This document shows, piece by piece, positions 1 to 9,667 of a stretch of 64,000 bases of DNA (the stretch's first letter is position 1; each line of letters opens with the position of its first letter). The stretch comes from Flaviaestuariibacter flavus (GTDB lineage Bacteria; Bacteroidota; Bacteroidia; Chitinophagales; Chitinophagaceae). The DNA lies in assembly GCF_004337505.1 (NCBI RefSeq), contig NZ_SJZI01000011.1:8300-72299 (forward strand), read 5' to 3'. The notes under the pieces were generated by a model. It was given only the letters and a program-made list of their open reading frames with translations. It did not search any database and had not been told where the DNA came from. The translations under genes were made by a program, and so were the position numbers.

Positions 1-82
1 GCTTTTTTTATCGGGCGGGCGGCTGCTGTCTTAATCGTCATTTTCAAAATCCGGGCTACGGTAGCCGCCCCTTCATATAGCC

Positions 83-1987
<1,905 letters not shown>

Positions 1988-2183
1988 TTCTTGTCTGATT
2001 TTTTAATGAGTTCGCATTTTATCATCAATCATTATGCCCCTGCGCCGTAATGTGCAATTTTGTCAGGAACGTGTCAGGCGGGGCCGGTCTGAGGCGGAAC
2101 AGGGTCGTAAAATGACAGGCCTTTACGGCAGAGGCGACATTTTGCCGGTTCGTCGAAGGAAGGGGGCAAAGGTGACTAAGGTC

Positions 2184-2322
2184 TTTCACCGCGAAGAAAA
2201 GGAGTAAAGAAGCGTTACGCCAAGGATAACGGTCGCGCTTGATGGCAGACTTTTGCTTGCGACGATACAGACAATAAAAACTTAGCGTAATCCTTAGCTC
2301 CTTCTCTTCTTCGCGGTGAAAA
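2184..2322. repeat. Palindromic intergenic element, family D copy 1
   Basis: Inverted arms 2184-2229 and 2281-2322. The outer parts TTTCACCGCGAAGAA and TTCTTCGCGGTGAAA are exact reverse complements, and the inner parts share permuted TTACGC/CTAAGGA words. The ~50-bp core is unrelated to the core of copy 2 at 58697-58825. Lies in the 397-bp gap between divergent dnaK and the DUF4403 gene; I see no further gene in that gap. Confidence 0.75.
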
Positions 2323-2384
2323 ACTCTTCTTTTACTTATCCGTCCTTTCTCGCTTCCACATCCCGATTGCTTATTTTGCAGCCG

Positions 2385-3788
2385 ATGAAACGCCTCTTTA
2401 CCGTCCTTGGGCTCCTGCTGACCGTTGGTGCCGCTGCCCAGAAGCCGCTTACCGACTCTGCCCGCCGCCTGCTCGACTCCCTGCCCGAGTCGGACATCGA
2501 TATCCCCATCACCATCAACCTCCGCCCGCTTTACGCCATGGCCGAAAAAAAGGTCGACACGGCCTTTGCCTCCCCCGGCTGGCCGGCCGGCTGGGTGCAG
2601 CCCGACTGCGGCACCCGCTACAAATACCACCTCCGCCGTTCGCCCCTGCGCTTCTCGGCCACCGGCACCGCGTTCAACCTGGCCTTTACCGGCTTTTACC
2701 AGATCATCGGCTCTTCCCGTGCCTGCGTCAACGGCACGGTGGTAAGCCCCTGGACACCCGAGTGCTCCTGCGGCATCAAGGAGAGCGAGCGTCGCGTGGT
2801 GATCGGCTTCGGTGCCACCTTCAACGTCCGCCCCGACCTGCTGCTGCAGACCACGATCGTGCGTCCCGAGCCGCAGGCACTCGACAAATGCACGGTTTGC
2901 TTCTGGGGGCAGGACGTGACCAGTACGGTCATCGACGGCATCCGCGCCAAGCTCGACGCTTCGAAGAAAGAGCTGCAGGACTCCTTCGGCCGCGTCAACC
3001 TCCGCCCCTTTCTGCAACAGGCCTGGAATAAGCTCAGCACGGTTTATGCAATCCCGGGAGCAGGGTATTTCTCCCTTCACCCCAAACGACTCCGCATGGA
3101 AAACATATCGGCGAAAAACGACCTGCTCAACATTTCGATCGGCATCTCCGCCACCCCGGTGGTAAGCCTTTCGCGGCCCGCCGAAACCGCTTCGGCCGTG
3201 CCCGACCTGAGCAACACCGCGCACCCCGGCGGCTTCAACATTTTTCTTGAGGCAGCACTGCAGTACGATTCGCTCACGCAGGTGCTCAACACCTATATGC
3301 TCCACAAGCGCTTCGATGTGAGCGACGGGCTTTTCAAAAAATACATTGTGGTAGAAGGCACCCGGGTCACCTCCGATACCACCGGCAACCTGCGCTTCGA
3401 ACTCGATTTCTCCGGTTCTTTCAATGGTACGGCGGTCTTTATCGGCAAGCCGGTTTATGATGCGGCTAAAAAGACCATCGAGGTGGCCGAACTCGCCTAT
3501 GACCTGCAAACGAAAAACCTGCTGCTGAAAACCGCCAAGTGGCTTTTCTCCAACAAGATCACCACGGAGCTGAAGAAATATACCTCCTTCCCGATGCAGC
3601 CCTATTACGATTCTGCGTCGAAAACCATCAACGACTGGCTCAACCGCGAATGGACCAGGGGCATCCGCGGTTCGGGTTCGGTATCGAACCTGCAGATTAC
3701 GGCGCTGTATGCGCTGCCCGACGCCTTGAAGATCCGGACAAATTGCGCCGGCAAGCTGGCAGTGGTGGTGAATGAGATCGCGCTCTAG
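2385..3788 (+). CDS. DUF4403 family exported protein
   Basis: 467 residues from the chosen ATG at 2385. A further-upstream in-frame start would prepend 23 residues encoded by the intergenic repeat, whereas this start gives a clean signal peptide (MKRLFTVLGLLLTVGAAAQ). The mature protein resembles DUF4403: an opening with IPITINLRPLYAMAEKKVDTAF, then paired beta-rich halves with repeated RTxVTSDTTGNLRFELDFSG and GKPVYDAAKKTIEVAELAYDL segments. Some family members are described as lipid-binding-like tubular folds; no function is established for this one. Probably periplasmic or outer-membrane associated. The stop codon overlaps the stop of the convergent GtrA gene by 3 bp. Function unknown beyond family membership. 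Confidence 0.85.
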   Translation: MKRLFTVLGLLLTVGAAAQKPLTDSARRLLDSLPESDIDIPITINLRPLYAMAEKKVDTAFASPGWPAGWVQPDCGTRYKYHLRRSPLRFSATGTAFNLAFTGFYQIIGSSRACVNGTVVSPWTPECSCGIKESERRVVIGFGATFNVRPDLLLQTTIVRPEPQALDKCTVCFWGQDVTSTVIDGIRAKLDASKKELQDSFGRVNLRPFLQQAWNKLSTVYAIPGAGYFSLHPKRLRMENISAKNDLLNISIGISATPVVSLSRPAETASAVPDLSNTAHPGGFNIFLEAALQYDSLTQVLNTYMLHKRFDVSDGLFKKYIVVEGTRVTSDTTGNLRFELDFSGSFNGTAVFIGKPVYDAAKKTIEVAELAYDLQTKNLLLKTAKWLFSNKITTELKKYTSFPMQPYYDSASKTINDWLNREWTRGIRGSGSVSNLQITALYALPDALKIRTNCAGKLAVVVNEIAL

Positions 3789-4297
3789 TCCTCAAGGGGT
3801 CCGGAGCCGTTGCCTTTGAACGTAAAAAAACGCTGGGCCAGGTAGCTGAACAGCACCACGATCACCACAGTGAGTATGTAGGCCGGCGTCGGGTAAAAGC
3901 CGAGGCCTTCCACGAACAGCTTAACGAAGATCCAGTTGAGGAAGAGGCAGGCCATCGTTACCAGGAAATACCGCCACAACTGCACGCGCCGCTTCAGGTA
4001 GGAGCCCTGGAAGACGACGAACATACTCAGGTAAAAACCGGTTGGAAACGTGCAGCAGAAGGCAAGGAACACCGCCGCGGTATGCGGCTCAAAGGCATAA
4101 AACCCGAGATCGAGCACTTCTTCGCGGAGCGCATAATGGTAACAGAGATAATACAGCACGATGTTGAACACCGTGTTGCCGCCGCCACAGGCCGCGTATC
4201 GAAACAGCTGCAGGGGCATAAAGCGCCGGAATGGCGGGTAAAACAGGTCAATAAAGCGCAATATGAGCGCCCGGACGGTATAGTGCACCTGTTTCAT
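3785..4297 (-). CDS. GtrA-like membrane protein
   Basis: 170 residues from MKQVHYTV at 4297. A longer in-frame start at 4366 would translate the octamer array upstream and is unlikely. Four hydrophobic segments follow a short basic N-terminus, and the first helix carries the family signature LFRYAACGGGNTVFNIVLYYL (about residues 34-54). The C-terminal helix ends in LAQRFFTFKGN, matching the typical (F/R)xxxFxF ending of GtrA proteins. These proteins are thought to help move lipid-linked sugars across the inner membrane for cell-surface glycan decoration. No glycosyltransferase is adjacent, so the substrate is unknown. Its promoter region is divergent from argS. Confidence 0.88.
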   Translation of the reverse strand: MKQVHYTVRALILRFIDLFYPPFRRFMPLQLFRYAACGGGNTVFNIVLYYLCYHYALREEVLDLGFYAFEPHTAAVFLAFCCTFPTGFYLSMFVVFQGSYLKRRVQLWRYFLVTMACLFLNWIFVKLFVEGLGFYPTPAYILTVVIVVLFSYLAQRFFTFKGNGSGPLED

Positions 4298-4315
4298 GAA
4301 GCGCGAATTTAATGC

Positions 4316-4351
4316 GAATGGGGTAACGGGAGAATGGGATAATGGGGTAAT
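4316..4351. repeat. Octamer word array (family A), GtrA side
   Basis: Tandem degenerate octamers on the plus strand: GAATGGGG, TAACGGGA, GAATGGGA, TAATGGGG, TAAT. Read on the GtrA sense strand this is ATTACCCC-type words ending about 16 bp before a -7-like TAAATTCG. Confidence 0.8.
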
Positions 4352-4477
4352 CTTATCGACCGACATATTTTGGCGGTTACATCAGAAACCGAATGCCGAC
4401 GCGCCTCGTTGTACTGATTGAGCTCACACATCCAGCTATCGTCCGGCTCATCGATCCATCGAAATACTGATGCTCCG

Positions 4478-4505
4478 ATTACCCCATCACCCCATTACCC
4501 CATTC
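4478..4505. repeat. Octamer word array (family A), argS side
   Basis: ATTACCCC, ATCACCCC, ATTACCCC, ATTC on the argS sense strand; inverted relative to the array at 4316-4351, with a ~126-bp non-repetitive core between. Ends 6 bp upstream of the argS -7 box. The same word occupies the same position upstream of the gene at 37540-37950. Confidence 0.8.
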
Positions 4506-4511
4506 AACTAC

Positions 4512-4519
4512 TATCTTTG
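4512..4519 (+). promoter_or_regulatory. -7 promoter box of argS
   Basis: TATCTTTG followed by CGACC matches the Bacteroidota primary-sigma -7 consensus TAnnTTTG, 21 bp before the argS ATG. The expected -33 position falls inside the octamer array. Confidence 0.6.
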
Positions 4520-4540
4520 CGACCTAATTTTTCGCAGCAA

Positions 4541-6418
4541 ATGAGCCTTGTAGCCCGTGTTAAAGAAGCCAGCGCCGCCGCAATCAACAGCCTTTACGGC
4601 ACCGCGGTGACGCCGGAGGAGATCACCATTAACCAGACGAAGCCCGAGTTCGAGGGCGATTATACCGTTGTTCTTTTTGCGCTGGTGAAGAGCCTGCGAA
4701 AAAGCCCCGAAGCGCTGGGCCAGGAGCTCGGCGCCCGCATCGTGGCCGATAACCCGGGCCTGTTCACGGCCTTCAATGTGATCAAAGGCTTCCTGAATCT
4801 CACGCTCGCCGATGCGGTGCTGCTTGAATTCCTGCGGAAACCCGTTGCTGCCGAAACCCGTAGCCGGCAGAACGTCATTGTGGAGTACTCCTCTCCCAAC
4901 ACCAACAAGCCGCTGCACCTCGGGCACCTGCGCAACAACTTTCTTGGCTGGAGCGTGGCCGAGATCCTGAAGGCAGCCGGCAACGAAGTAAGAAAAGCCT
5001 GTATCGTCAACGACCGCGGCATCCATATCTGCAAAAGCATGATCGCCTGGCAGATGTTTGCCAACGGCGCCACGCCCCGGAGTGCGGGCCAGAAAGGCGA
5101 CCATTTTGTGGGTGACTATTACGTGCGCTTCGAGAACGAACTCAAGGCCCAGACGGAGCCTGTCATGGAGCGCCTGAAGAACGGCAAGTTCGACACCCTT
5201 ACCGAAGCGCAGCGCGTGAAAGCCGAAGCGATCTATAAGAACTGGGCCAACGGCGACCGCAAAGGCGAAGCCGCGCAGAAAGCGCTCGATGGCCTCCGCG
5301 AGATCGCACGTGCCTCTACGCCCATCATGAAAGAGGCGCAGCAGATGCTCGTAGACTGGGAAGCGGGCAAGCCGGAGGTGATGAGCCTCTGGAAGCAAAT
5401 GAATAGCTGGGTGTATGAAGGATTCGACGCCACCTACAAACGCATCGGCACCGACTTCGATAAGATTTATTATGAAAGCGATACCTACCTGCTGGGCCGC
5501 GACCTCGTAAAGGAGGGACTTGAAAAAGGCGTCTTCTATCGCAAGGAAGATGGCTCGGTATGGATCGACCTCACGGCCGAAGGCCTCGATGAAAAGCTGG
5601 TGCTCCGCAAGGACGGCACATCGGTTTATATCACGCAGGACATGGGCCTTGCGCAGCAGAAATACGAGTGGTTCCCCTACGACCAGAGCCTCTACGTCAT
5701 CGCCGACGAGCAGAACTACCACATGAAGGTGCTGCAGCTCATACTCAAAAAGCTGGGTGCGCCCTATGCTGACGGCATTCACCACCTTTCTTACGGCATG
5801 GTGGAATTGCCGACAGGCCGCATGAAAAGCCGCGAAGGCACCGTGGTGGACGCCGACGACCTCGTGAACGAAATGGTGAAGGTGGCCGAGGCCGAAACCC
5901 GGGCCCACAGCAAAGTGGAAGAATTCAGCGAAGGCGAGCTGAAAGAGCTTTATGAAACCATCGCGCTCGGCGCCCTCAAGTTCTTCCTGCTGCATGTAGA
6001 CCCGAAGAAGAAGATGCTCTTCAACCCGGAAGAGACGATCAAATTCCAGGGCTTCACGGGTCCCTTCATCCAGTATACCCACGCACGGATCCGATCCATC
6101 CTTCGCAAAGCCGGCGATATTTCGTTTGCGCCTTCCGGGGAGGAAAGTCTGCTGCCGAAGGAAAAAGAATTGCTTCTGCTCATCGAGCAGTATGGCAGCA
6201 CAGTGCAGCAGGCGGCAACCGAATACAACCCGTCGGTGATCGCCAACTATGCGTTTACGCTTGCCAAAACCTACAACGGGTTTTATTCGGAACACAGCGT
6301 ACTCAACGCCGAGAGCGAAGCCAAGAAGTGGCTGCGCCTCGAGCTTTGCCGCCGCACCAGCGAAGTGCTGAAAGCCGCGATGAGCCTGCTCGGAATCCGT
6401 GTTCCGGAACGCATGTAA
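4541..6418 (+). CDS. argS: Arginyl-tRNA synthetase
   Basis: 625 residues from ATG 4541, preceded by a good -7 box; the longer in-frame reading only adds repeat-derived residues. Class I synthetase charging tRNA-Arg with arginine in the cytosol. An N-terminal additional domain (residues 1-110) precedes the catalytic core with the HIGH-type motif HLGH (about 126-129) in NTNKPLHLGHLRNN. The KMSKS-type loop is degenerate, GRMKSREG (about 426-433), which is normal for many ArgRS. The C-terminal DALR anticodon-binding domain ends in LLGIRVPERM. An insertion around residues 190-290 is lysine/glutamate rich. A terminator hairpin follows at 6438. The cognate tRNA-Arg(ACG) gene lies 2.3 kb downstream on the other strand. 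Confidence 0.98.
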   Translation: MSLVARVKEASAAAINSLYGTAVTPEEITINQTKPEFEGDYTVVLFALVKSLRKSPEALGQELGARIVADNPGLFTAFNVIKGFLNLTLADAVLLEFLRKPVAAETRSRQNVIVEYSSPNTNKPLHLGHLRNNFLGWSVAEILKAAGNEVRKACIVNDRGIHICKSMIAWQMFANGATPRSAGQKGDHFVGDYYVRFENELKAQTEPVMERLKNGKFDTLTEAQRVKAEAIYKNWANGDRKGEAAQKALDGLREIARASTPIMKEAQQMLVDWEAGKPEVMSLWKQMNSWVYEGFDATYKRIGTDFDKIYYESDTYLLGRDLVKEGLEKGVFYRKEDGSVWIDLTAEGLDEKLVLRKDGTSVYITQDMGLAQQKYEWFPYDQSLYVIADEQNYHMKVLQLILKKLGAPYADGIHHLSYGMVELPTGRMKSREGTVVDADDLVNEMVKVAEAETRAHSKVEEFSEGELKELYETIALGALKFFLLHVDPKKKMLFNPEETIKFQGFTGPFIQYTHARIRSILRKAGDISFAPSGEESLLPKEKELLLLIEQYGSTVQQAATEYNPSVIANYAFTLAKTYNGFYSEHSVLNAESEAKKWLRLELCRRTSEVLKAAMSLLGIRVPERM

Positions 6419-6437
6419 ATACCGGTTCATCAAACTG

Positions 6438-6469
6438 AAATGCCCGCACATACAAGGCGGGCATTTTTA
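6438..6469 (+). terminator. Rho-independent terminator of argS
   Basis: Stem AAATGCCCGC / GCGGGCATTT with a 9-nt loop and a short T run, 20 bp after the argS stop. Confidence 0.8.
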
Positions 6470-6517
6470 TTGGTTGCATGGTACTACTTTTAAGCAACCA
6501 TAACGATAACGATTACG

Positions 6518-8437
6518 ATGCCGATTGCCGAACAAAACCTGATCGACGCCTTTGAGCGCATACCTGTCAGCATTTTCCCTAATCCTGCCGAAGGCTCCCG
6601 CGCGGCGGCGAACATCATCGCGCAGACCCTGCGCGCGCGTGCTGCCGAAAACAAACCCTGCGTGCTTGGTCTGGCTACGGGAAGTACCATGATCGCCCTT
6701 TACGCCGAACTCGTGCGGCTGCACCGGGAGGAAGGCCTCTCCTTCGCACATGCCGTCACCTTCAACCTCGACGAATATTACCCCATCGACCGGAATGCCT
6801 TCCAGAGCTACTGGCAGTTCATGCACCGGCACCTGTTCCGCCACGTCGACATCAACCCCGCCAACATCCACATCCCCGACGGCAGGCTTCCCAAGAGCGA
6901 GCTCAAGGCACACTGCGCGGCTTATGAAGCCGCCATCGTAGCGGCGGGCGGCATCGACCTGCAGGTGCTTGGCATCGGGCACAACGGGCATATCGGCTTC
7001 AATGAGCCGGGCTCGAGCATTCACTCGCGCACACGTCTCATCAACCTGGAGCAGGACACACGCATTGCCAACGCCTTTGAGTTTGCCAACCCCGGCGAGG
7101 TGCCGCGCCTAGCACTGACGATGGGCCTCAGCACCATCCTGTCGGCGCGCCGCATCCTGCTGATGGCCTGGAGCGGCGGCAAGGCCCGCATCGTGCGCCG
7201 CGCCGTGGAAGGCGCTGTCAGCGAATCGGTGCCCGCCTCGCTGCTGCAGCAGCATCCCGACTGCACCTTCATTCTCGACGACGCCGCAGCAACCGAGCTG
7301 ACCAGGCACCGCTCGCCCTGGCTCACCGGGGAAGTGGAATGGACCCCGGAGATGATCCGCCGCGCCGTGGTGAACATGGCCCTGGAGCGCGACAAGCCGA
7401 TCCTCTCGCTCACCAACAACGATTACAACGAATACGGCCTCAGCGACCTGCTGGCGGAGCAGGGCGATGCCTACGCCATCAACCTCGACGTTTATTACAT
7501 GCTGCGCGACTGCATCACCGGCTGGCCCGGTGGCAAGCCCGGCTCGCTGCCGTCGCACCCGGAGCGCCCCGAGCCCTGGCCCAAGCGCGTGGTGCTGTTT
7601 TCGCCGCACCCCGATGATGACATCATCTCCATGGGCGGCACCTTCCGCCGCCTCCACGAGCAGGGCCACGAGGTGCATGTGGCCTACCAGACCTCCGGCA
7701 ATATCGCGGTCACCGATGAATTCGTGATCCGCCACCTTGACTTCGCCGAAGGATTCGAGTCGATCGCCGCGGGCAGCAACGAGCGTTCGGCCAGCGCCAT
7801 CCGCGAGGTGCGCGAATACCTGGCGCAGAAAGCGCCGCACGAGCTCGATTCGCCGCTGGTGCGTTCGCTCAAAGGACTCATCCGCCGCTGCGAGGCGCGC
7901 GCCACCTGCCGCTATGTAGGTCTGCCCGAACGGCAGGTGCATTTTATGGACCTGCCGTTTTACGAAACCGGCACGATCGAAAAAGCGCCGATGGGCCCTG
8001 CCGATATCGAGCTCACGAAAAAGCTGCTGGAAGAAGTGCGGCCGCACCAGGTGTTTGCCGCCGGCGATCTCGCCGATCCGCATGGCACGCACAAGGTATG
8101 CCTCGATATCATTTTCGAGGCCCTGCGCCAGCTGAAGGAAGCCGGTGCCGACTGGATCAAAGACTGCCGCCTCTGGCTGTACAAGGGTGCCTGGCAGGAA
8201 TGGTCGGTGGAGGAAACCGATATGGCGGTGCCCATGAGCCCCGGCCAGGTGCTGGAAAAGCGCCACGGAATATTTATGCACCAGTCGCAAAAGGACATCG
8301 TTCCCTTCCAGGGCAACGACGCGCGCGAGTTCTGGCAGCGTGCCGAAGAGCGGAACGCCGCAACCGCCAACCTTTTCGCGCAGCTCGGCCTCACCCGCTA
8401 TGCAGCGCTTGAATCGTTTCGCCGTTGGGAGTTTTGA
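6518..8437 (+). CDS. nagB: Glucosamine-6-phosphate deaminase fused to a PIG-L deacetylase domain
   Basis: 639 residues in two parts. Residues about 1-290 form a NagB-type isomerase/deaminase domain (GLATGSTMIALYAEL, FNLDEYYPI and the signature LGIGHNGHIGFNEPGSS near 152-168) converting glucosamine-6-phosphate to fructose-6-phosphate and ammonia. From about residue 355 a PIG-L/LmbE zinc deacetylase domain follows, with PHPDDD (363-368) and DPHGTH (520-525) as likely metal ligands. The fusion suggests deacetylation and deamination of N-acetylglucosamine phosphate in one protein, but the PIG-L substrate is inferred. This architecture recurs in Bacteroidota. The 5' leader has three ATAACG/ATTACG hexamers just before the ATG. 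A strong terminator follows. Confidence 0.93.
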   Translation: MPIAEQNLIDAFERIPVSIFPNPAEGSRAAANIIAQTLRARAAENKPCVLGLATGSTMIALYAELVRLHREEGLSFAHAVTFNLDEYYPIDRNAFQSYWQFMHRHLFRHVDINPANIHIPDGRLPKSELKAHCAAYEAAIVAAGGIDLQVLGIGHNGHIGFNEPGSSIHSRTRLINLEQDTRIANAFEFANPGEVPRLALTMGLSTILSARRILLMAWSGGKARIVRRAVEGAVSESVPASLLQQHPDCTFILDDAAATELTRHRSPWLTGEVEWTPEMIRRAVVNMALERDKPILSLTNNDYNEYGLSDLLAEQGDAYAINLDVYYMLRDCITGWPGGKPGSLPSHPERPEPWPKRVVLFSPHPDDDIISMGGTFRRLHEQGHEVHVAYQTSGNIAVTDEFVIRHLDFAEGFESIAAGSNERSASAIREVREYLAQKAPHELDSPLVRSLKGLIRRCEARATCRYVGLPERQVHFMDLPFYETGTIEKAPMGPADIELTKKLLEEVRPHQVFAAGDLADPHGTHKVCLDIIFEALRQLKEAGADWIKDCRLWLYKGAWQEWSVEETDMAVPMSPGQVLEKRHGIFMHQSQKDIVPFQGNDAREFWQRAEERNAATANLFAQLGLTRYAALESFRRWEF

Positions 8438-8474
8438 TTGAACCAGAACCGAGCGCCTTTACGATACGTCTTAG

Positions 8475-8512
8475 AAAGAATGAGCCCCGGATTTTGCCGG
8501 GGCTCATTCTTT
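8475..8512 (+). terminator. Terminator hairpin after nagB
   Basis: Perfect 16-bp stem AAAGAATGAGCCCCGG / CCGGGGCTCATTCTTT with a 6-nt loop, 38 bp after the stop. Confidence 0.85.
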
Positions 8513-8589
8513 GGGCCCGTGTCAGGAATGCGCTATTTAGCCGGCCCCGACATGAAACGAAAACCACAAGATTCTGAAACGTGCTCTTG

Positions 8590-8661
8590 TGACCATAAAA
8601 GGATTTCCACCTGAAACATTCCCGTCGAAGGGAGGATGTTCTATTCCGTCGAGCTATGGGC
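8590..8661 (-). pseudogene. Decayed tRNA-like sequence (tRNA-Arg-like relic)
   Basis: Read on the minus strand, these 72 nt align along their length with the neighbouring tRNA-Arg: GCTC...GAATAGA in the D-arm region, ACAT before the anticodon arm, TGTTTCAGG into the T arm and a final TGGTCA. GCCCATA can pair with TATGGTC (6 of 7), but positions 8-9 appear missing and the T stem (TCAGG/CCTTT) and anticodon stem are broken. Depending on the register, the loop reads TCG (Arg) or TTC. It lies just beyond the terminator of the intact tRNA gene. Probably a degenerate duplicate rather than a functional tRNA. Confidence 0.5.
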
Positions 8662-8693
8662 AAAAAGAAAAAACCTCACATTTCTGTGAGGTT
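8662..8693 (-). terminator. Rho-independent terminator of tRNA-Arg
   Basis: Perfect 9-bp stem AACCTCACA / TGTGAGGTT with a TTTC loop; on the minus strand it is followed by a T-rich run (A-rich 8662-8671 on plus). Begins 6 bp after the tRNA 3' end. Confidence 0.85.
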
Positions 8694-8698
8694 CTCTG

Positions 8699-8772
8699 TG
8701 ACCGCGTCAGGATTCAAACCTGAAACCTTCTGATCCGTAGTCAGATGCTCTATTCAATTGAGCTACGCAGCC
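8699..8772 (-). tRNA. tRNA-Arg (anticodon ACG)
   Basis: 74 nt folding as a full cloverleaf: acceptor GGCTGCG / CGCGGTC (with two G-T pairs), D stem GCTC/GAGC, anticodon stem TCTGA/TCAGA around the loop CTACGGA (anticodon ACG), 5-nt variable loop AGGTT, T stem TCAGG/CCTGA with loop TTTGAAT, discriminator A. CCA is not encoded, consistent with the cca gene at 60470. Reads CGT/CGC/CGA arginine codons after A34-to-inosine editing. Confidence 0.95.
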
Positions 8773-8896
8773 ATCGCGTTGGGAGTGCAAATATAGGGAG
8801 GCCGGAGTTTAAAAAACAAAAAACCTGCGAAAAAATTTTCAGAGAATCGGTCCGCGTTTAACCCGCTGCGTCCTTGCATTCAATGTGTTAGCAATG

Positions 8897-8921
8897 AAAA
8901 AGCCCCGGCGTGCGGGGCTTT
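8897..8921 (-). terminator. Terminator of the small exported protein gene
   Basis: Stem AAAGCCCCG / CGGGGCTTT; on the minus strand it ends in a T run. Starts 3 bp after the stop codon. Confidence 0.8.
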
Positions 8922-8924
8922 CAG

Positions 8925-9215
8925 TCAGTTGTCTTTGCGGATTGTGGACTCAGATGTTTTTGTTTGTACCCGCGTCTTTTCCCCGTCGGCTGATTTCATC
9001 TTGGCCTTTGTACCGCTGCTGCGCTTCTTGTTCCGGTGCACCACGTTGTAAGCTTTGTCCTTCGCGGTGGTCTTCGGCTTCACCTTTACCTTGGTGCCGT
9101 CGCTGTGTTCTTCTTTTTGCTTGGTCGGTGTCGACTTGATGTCGTCCGTTGTTTGCGCATGAAGCGCTGCCGTGCCCAGCAGGAGCGCGGAACATAGAAC
9201 CAATACCTTTTTCAT
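8925..9215 (-). CDS. Small lysine-rich exported protein, function unknown
   Basis: 96 residues from ATG 9215, where a clear signal peptide begins (MKKVLVLCSALLLGTAALHAQ); the upstream in-frame Met is rejected because it would bury that signal. The mature ~75 residues are highly charged and low in complexity (repeated KxK, SDGTKVKVKPKTTAKDK, NKKRSSGTKAKMKSADGEKT), with no Cys and no obvious domain, so likely an extended or disordered periplasmic peptide. Flanked by a strong terminator 3 bp downstream and the tRNA gene beyond. I do not recognise the family. Reality is supported by the signal peptide plus terminator rather than by homology. Confidence 0.7.
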   Translation of the reverse strand: MKKVLVLCSALLLGTAALHAQTTDDIKSTPTKQKEEHSDGTKVKVKPKTTAKDKAYNVVHRNKKRSSGTKAKMKSADGEKTRVQTKTSESTIRKDN

Positions 9216-9370
9216 TGGAATGCGTTTGCAGTAAGCGCTGCAATTCCAGTGCCACCGCCCAGGCATCAGCAAATCATGAATTCGGATTTCTTTTCCTTCC
9301 TAATGCGGTATTGTACGCTACAGTTCATCCGAACACACTAATTTAGACTCCTGAAAACCGGCGCCCCCGA

Positions 9371-9589
9371 ATGCCGGCGACACACAAACAAATCCTGCTT
9401 TTGAAAAGAAAGGTGACCATACAGTTTCAGACGCCTCAGGACTTTACCCGGTTCCGAAGCCTCGTGGATAATAACATTATTGAGAAGGACCTCATCAACC
9501 TCAGTATTACCTGCAATTGCAGCGATAAGGAAGTTGCCTACGCCATGAATTACCTGGACGCAAAGGTCATCCAGGAGTTTCCGGAATAA
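9371..9589 (+). CDS. Small conserved-looking protein, function unknown
   Basis: 72 residues if the ATG at 9371 is used; an in-frame GTG at 9413, giving a protein opening with VTIQFQTPQDF, is an alternative start. No signal peptide. The pattern of short beta and helical segments (KVTIQFQ, DFTRFRSLVDNN, LINLSITCNCSDKEVAYAMNYL, AKVIQEF) and a CNC pair look like a compact globular domain. Followed by a terminator-like hairpin at 9617. Family not recognised; coding support is the plausible composition and the terminator. Confidence 0.55.
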   Translation: MPATHKQILLLKRKVTIQFQTPQDFTRFRSLVDNNIIEKDLINLSITCNCSDKEVAYAMNYLDAKVIQEFPE

Positions 9590-9616
9590 TCCGTGTTCCC
9601 GGGTTCGCTTCCGCGC

Positions 9617-9652
9617 AATAAAAAGGCCCCCGGTCAGGGAGCCTTTATTAAT
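9617..9652. terminator. Bidirectional terminator-like hairpin
   Basis: Imperfect stem AATAAAAAGGC.CCC / GGGAGCCTTTATT with A- and T-rich flanks, between the convergent genes ending at 9589 and 9668. Confidence 0.65.
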
Positions 9653-9667
9653 TTTTCGTACGACGCA

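Noticed and set aside
4316-4505. CRISPR array
   Set aside because: Units are 8 bp, tandem without spacers, and degenerate; no cas genes in the window.
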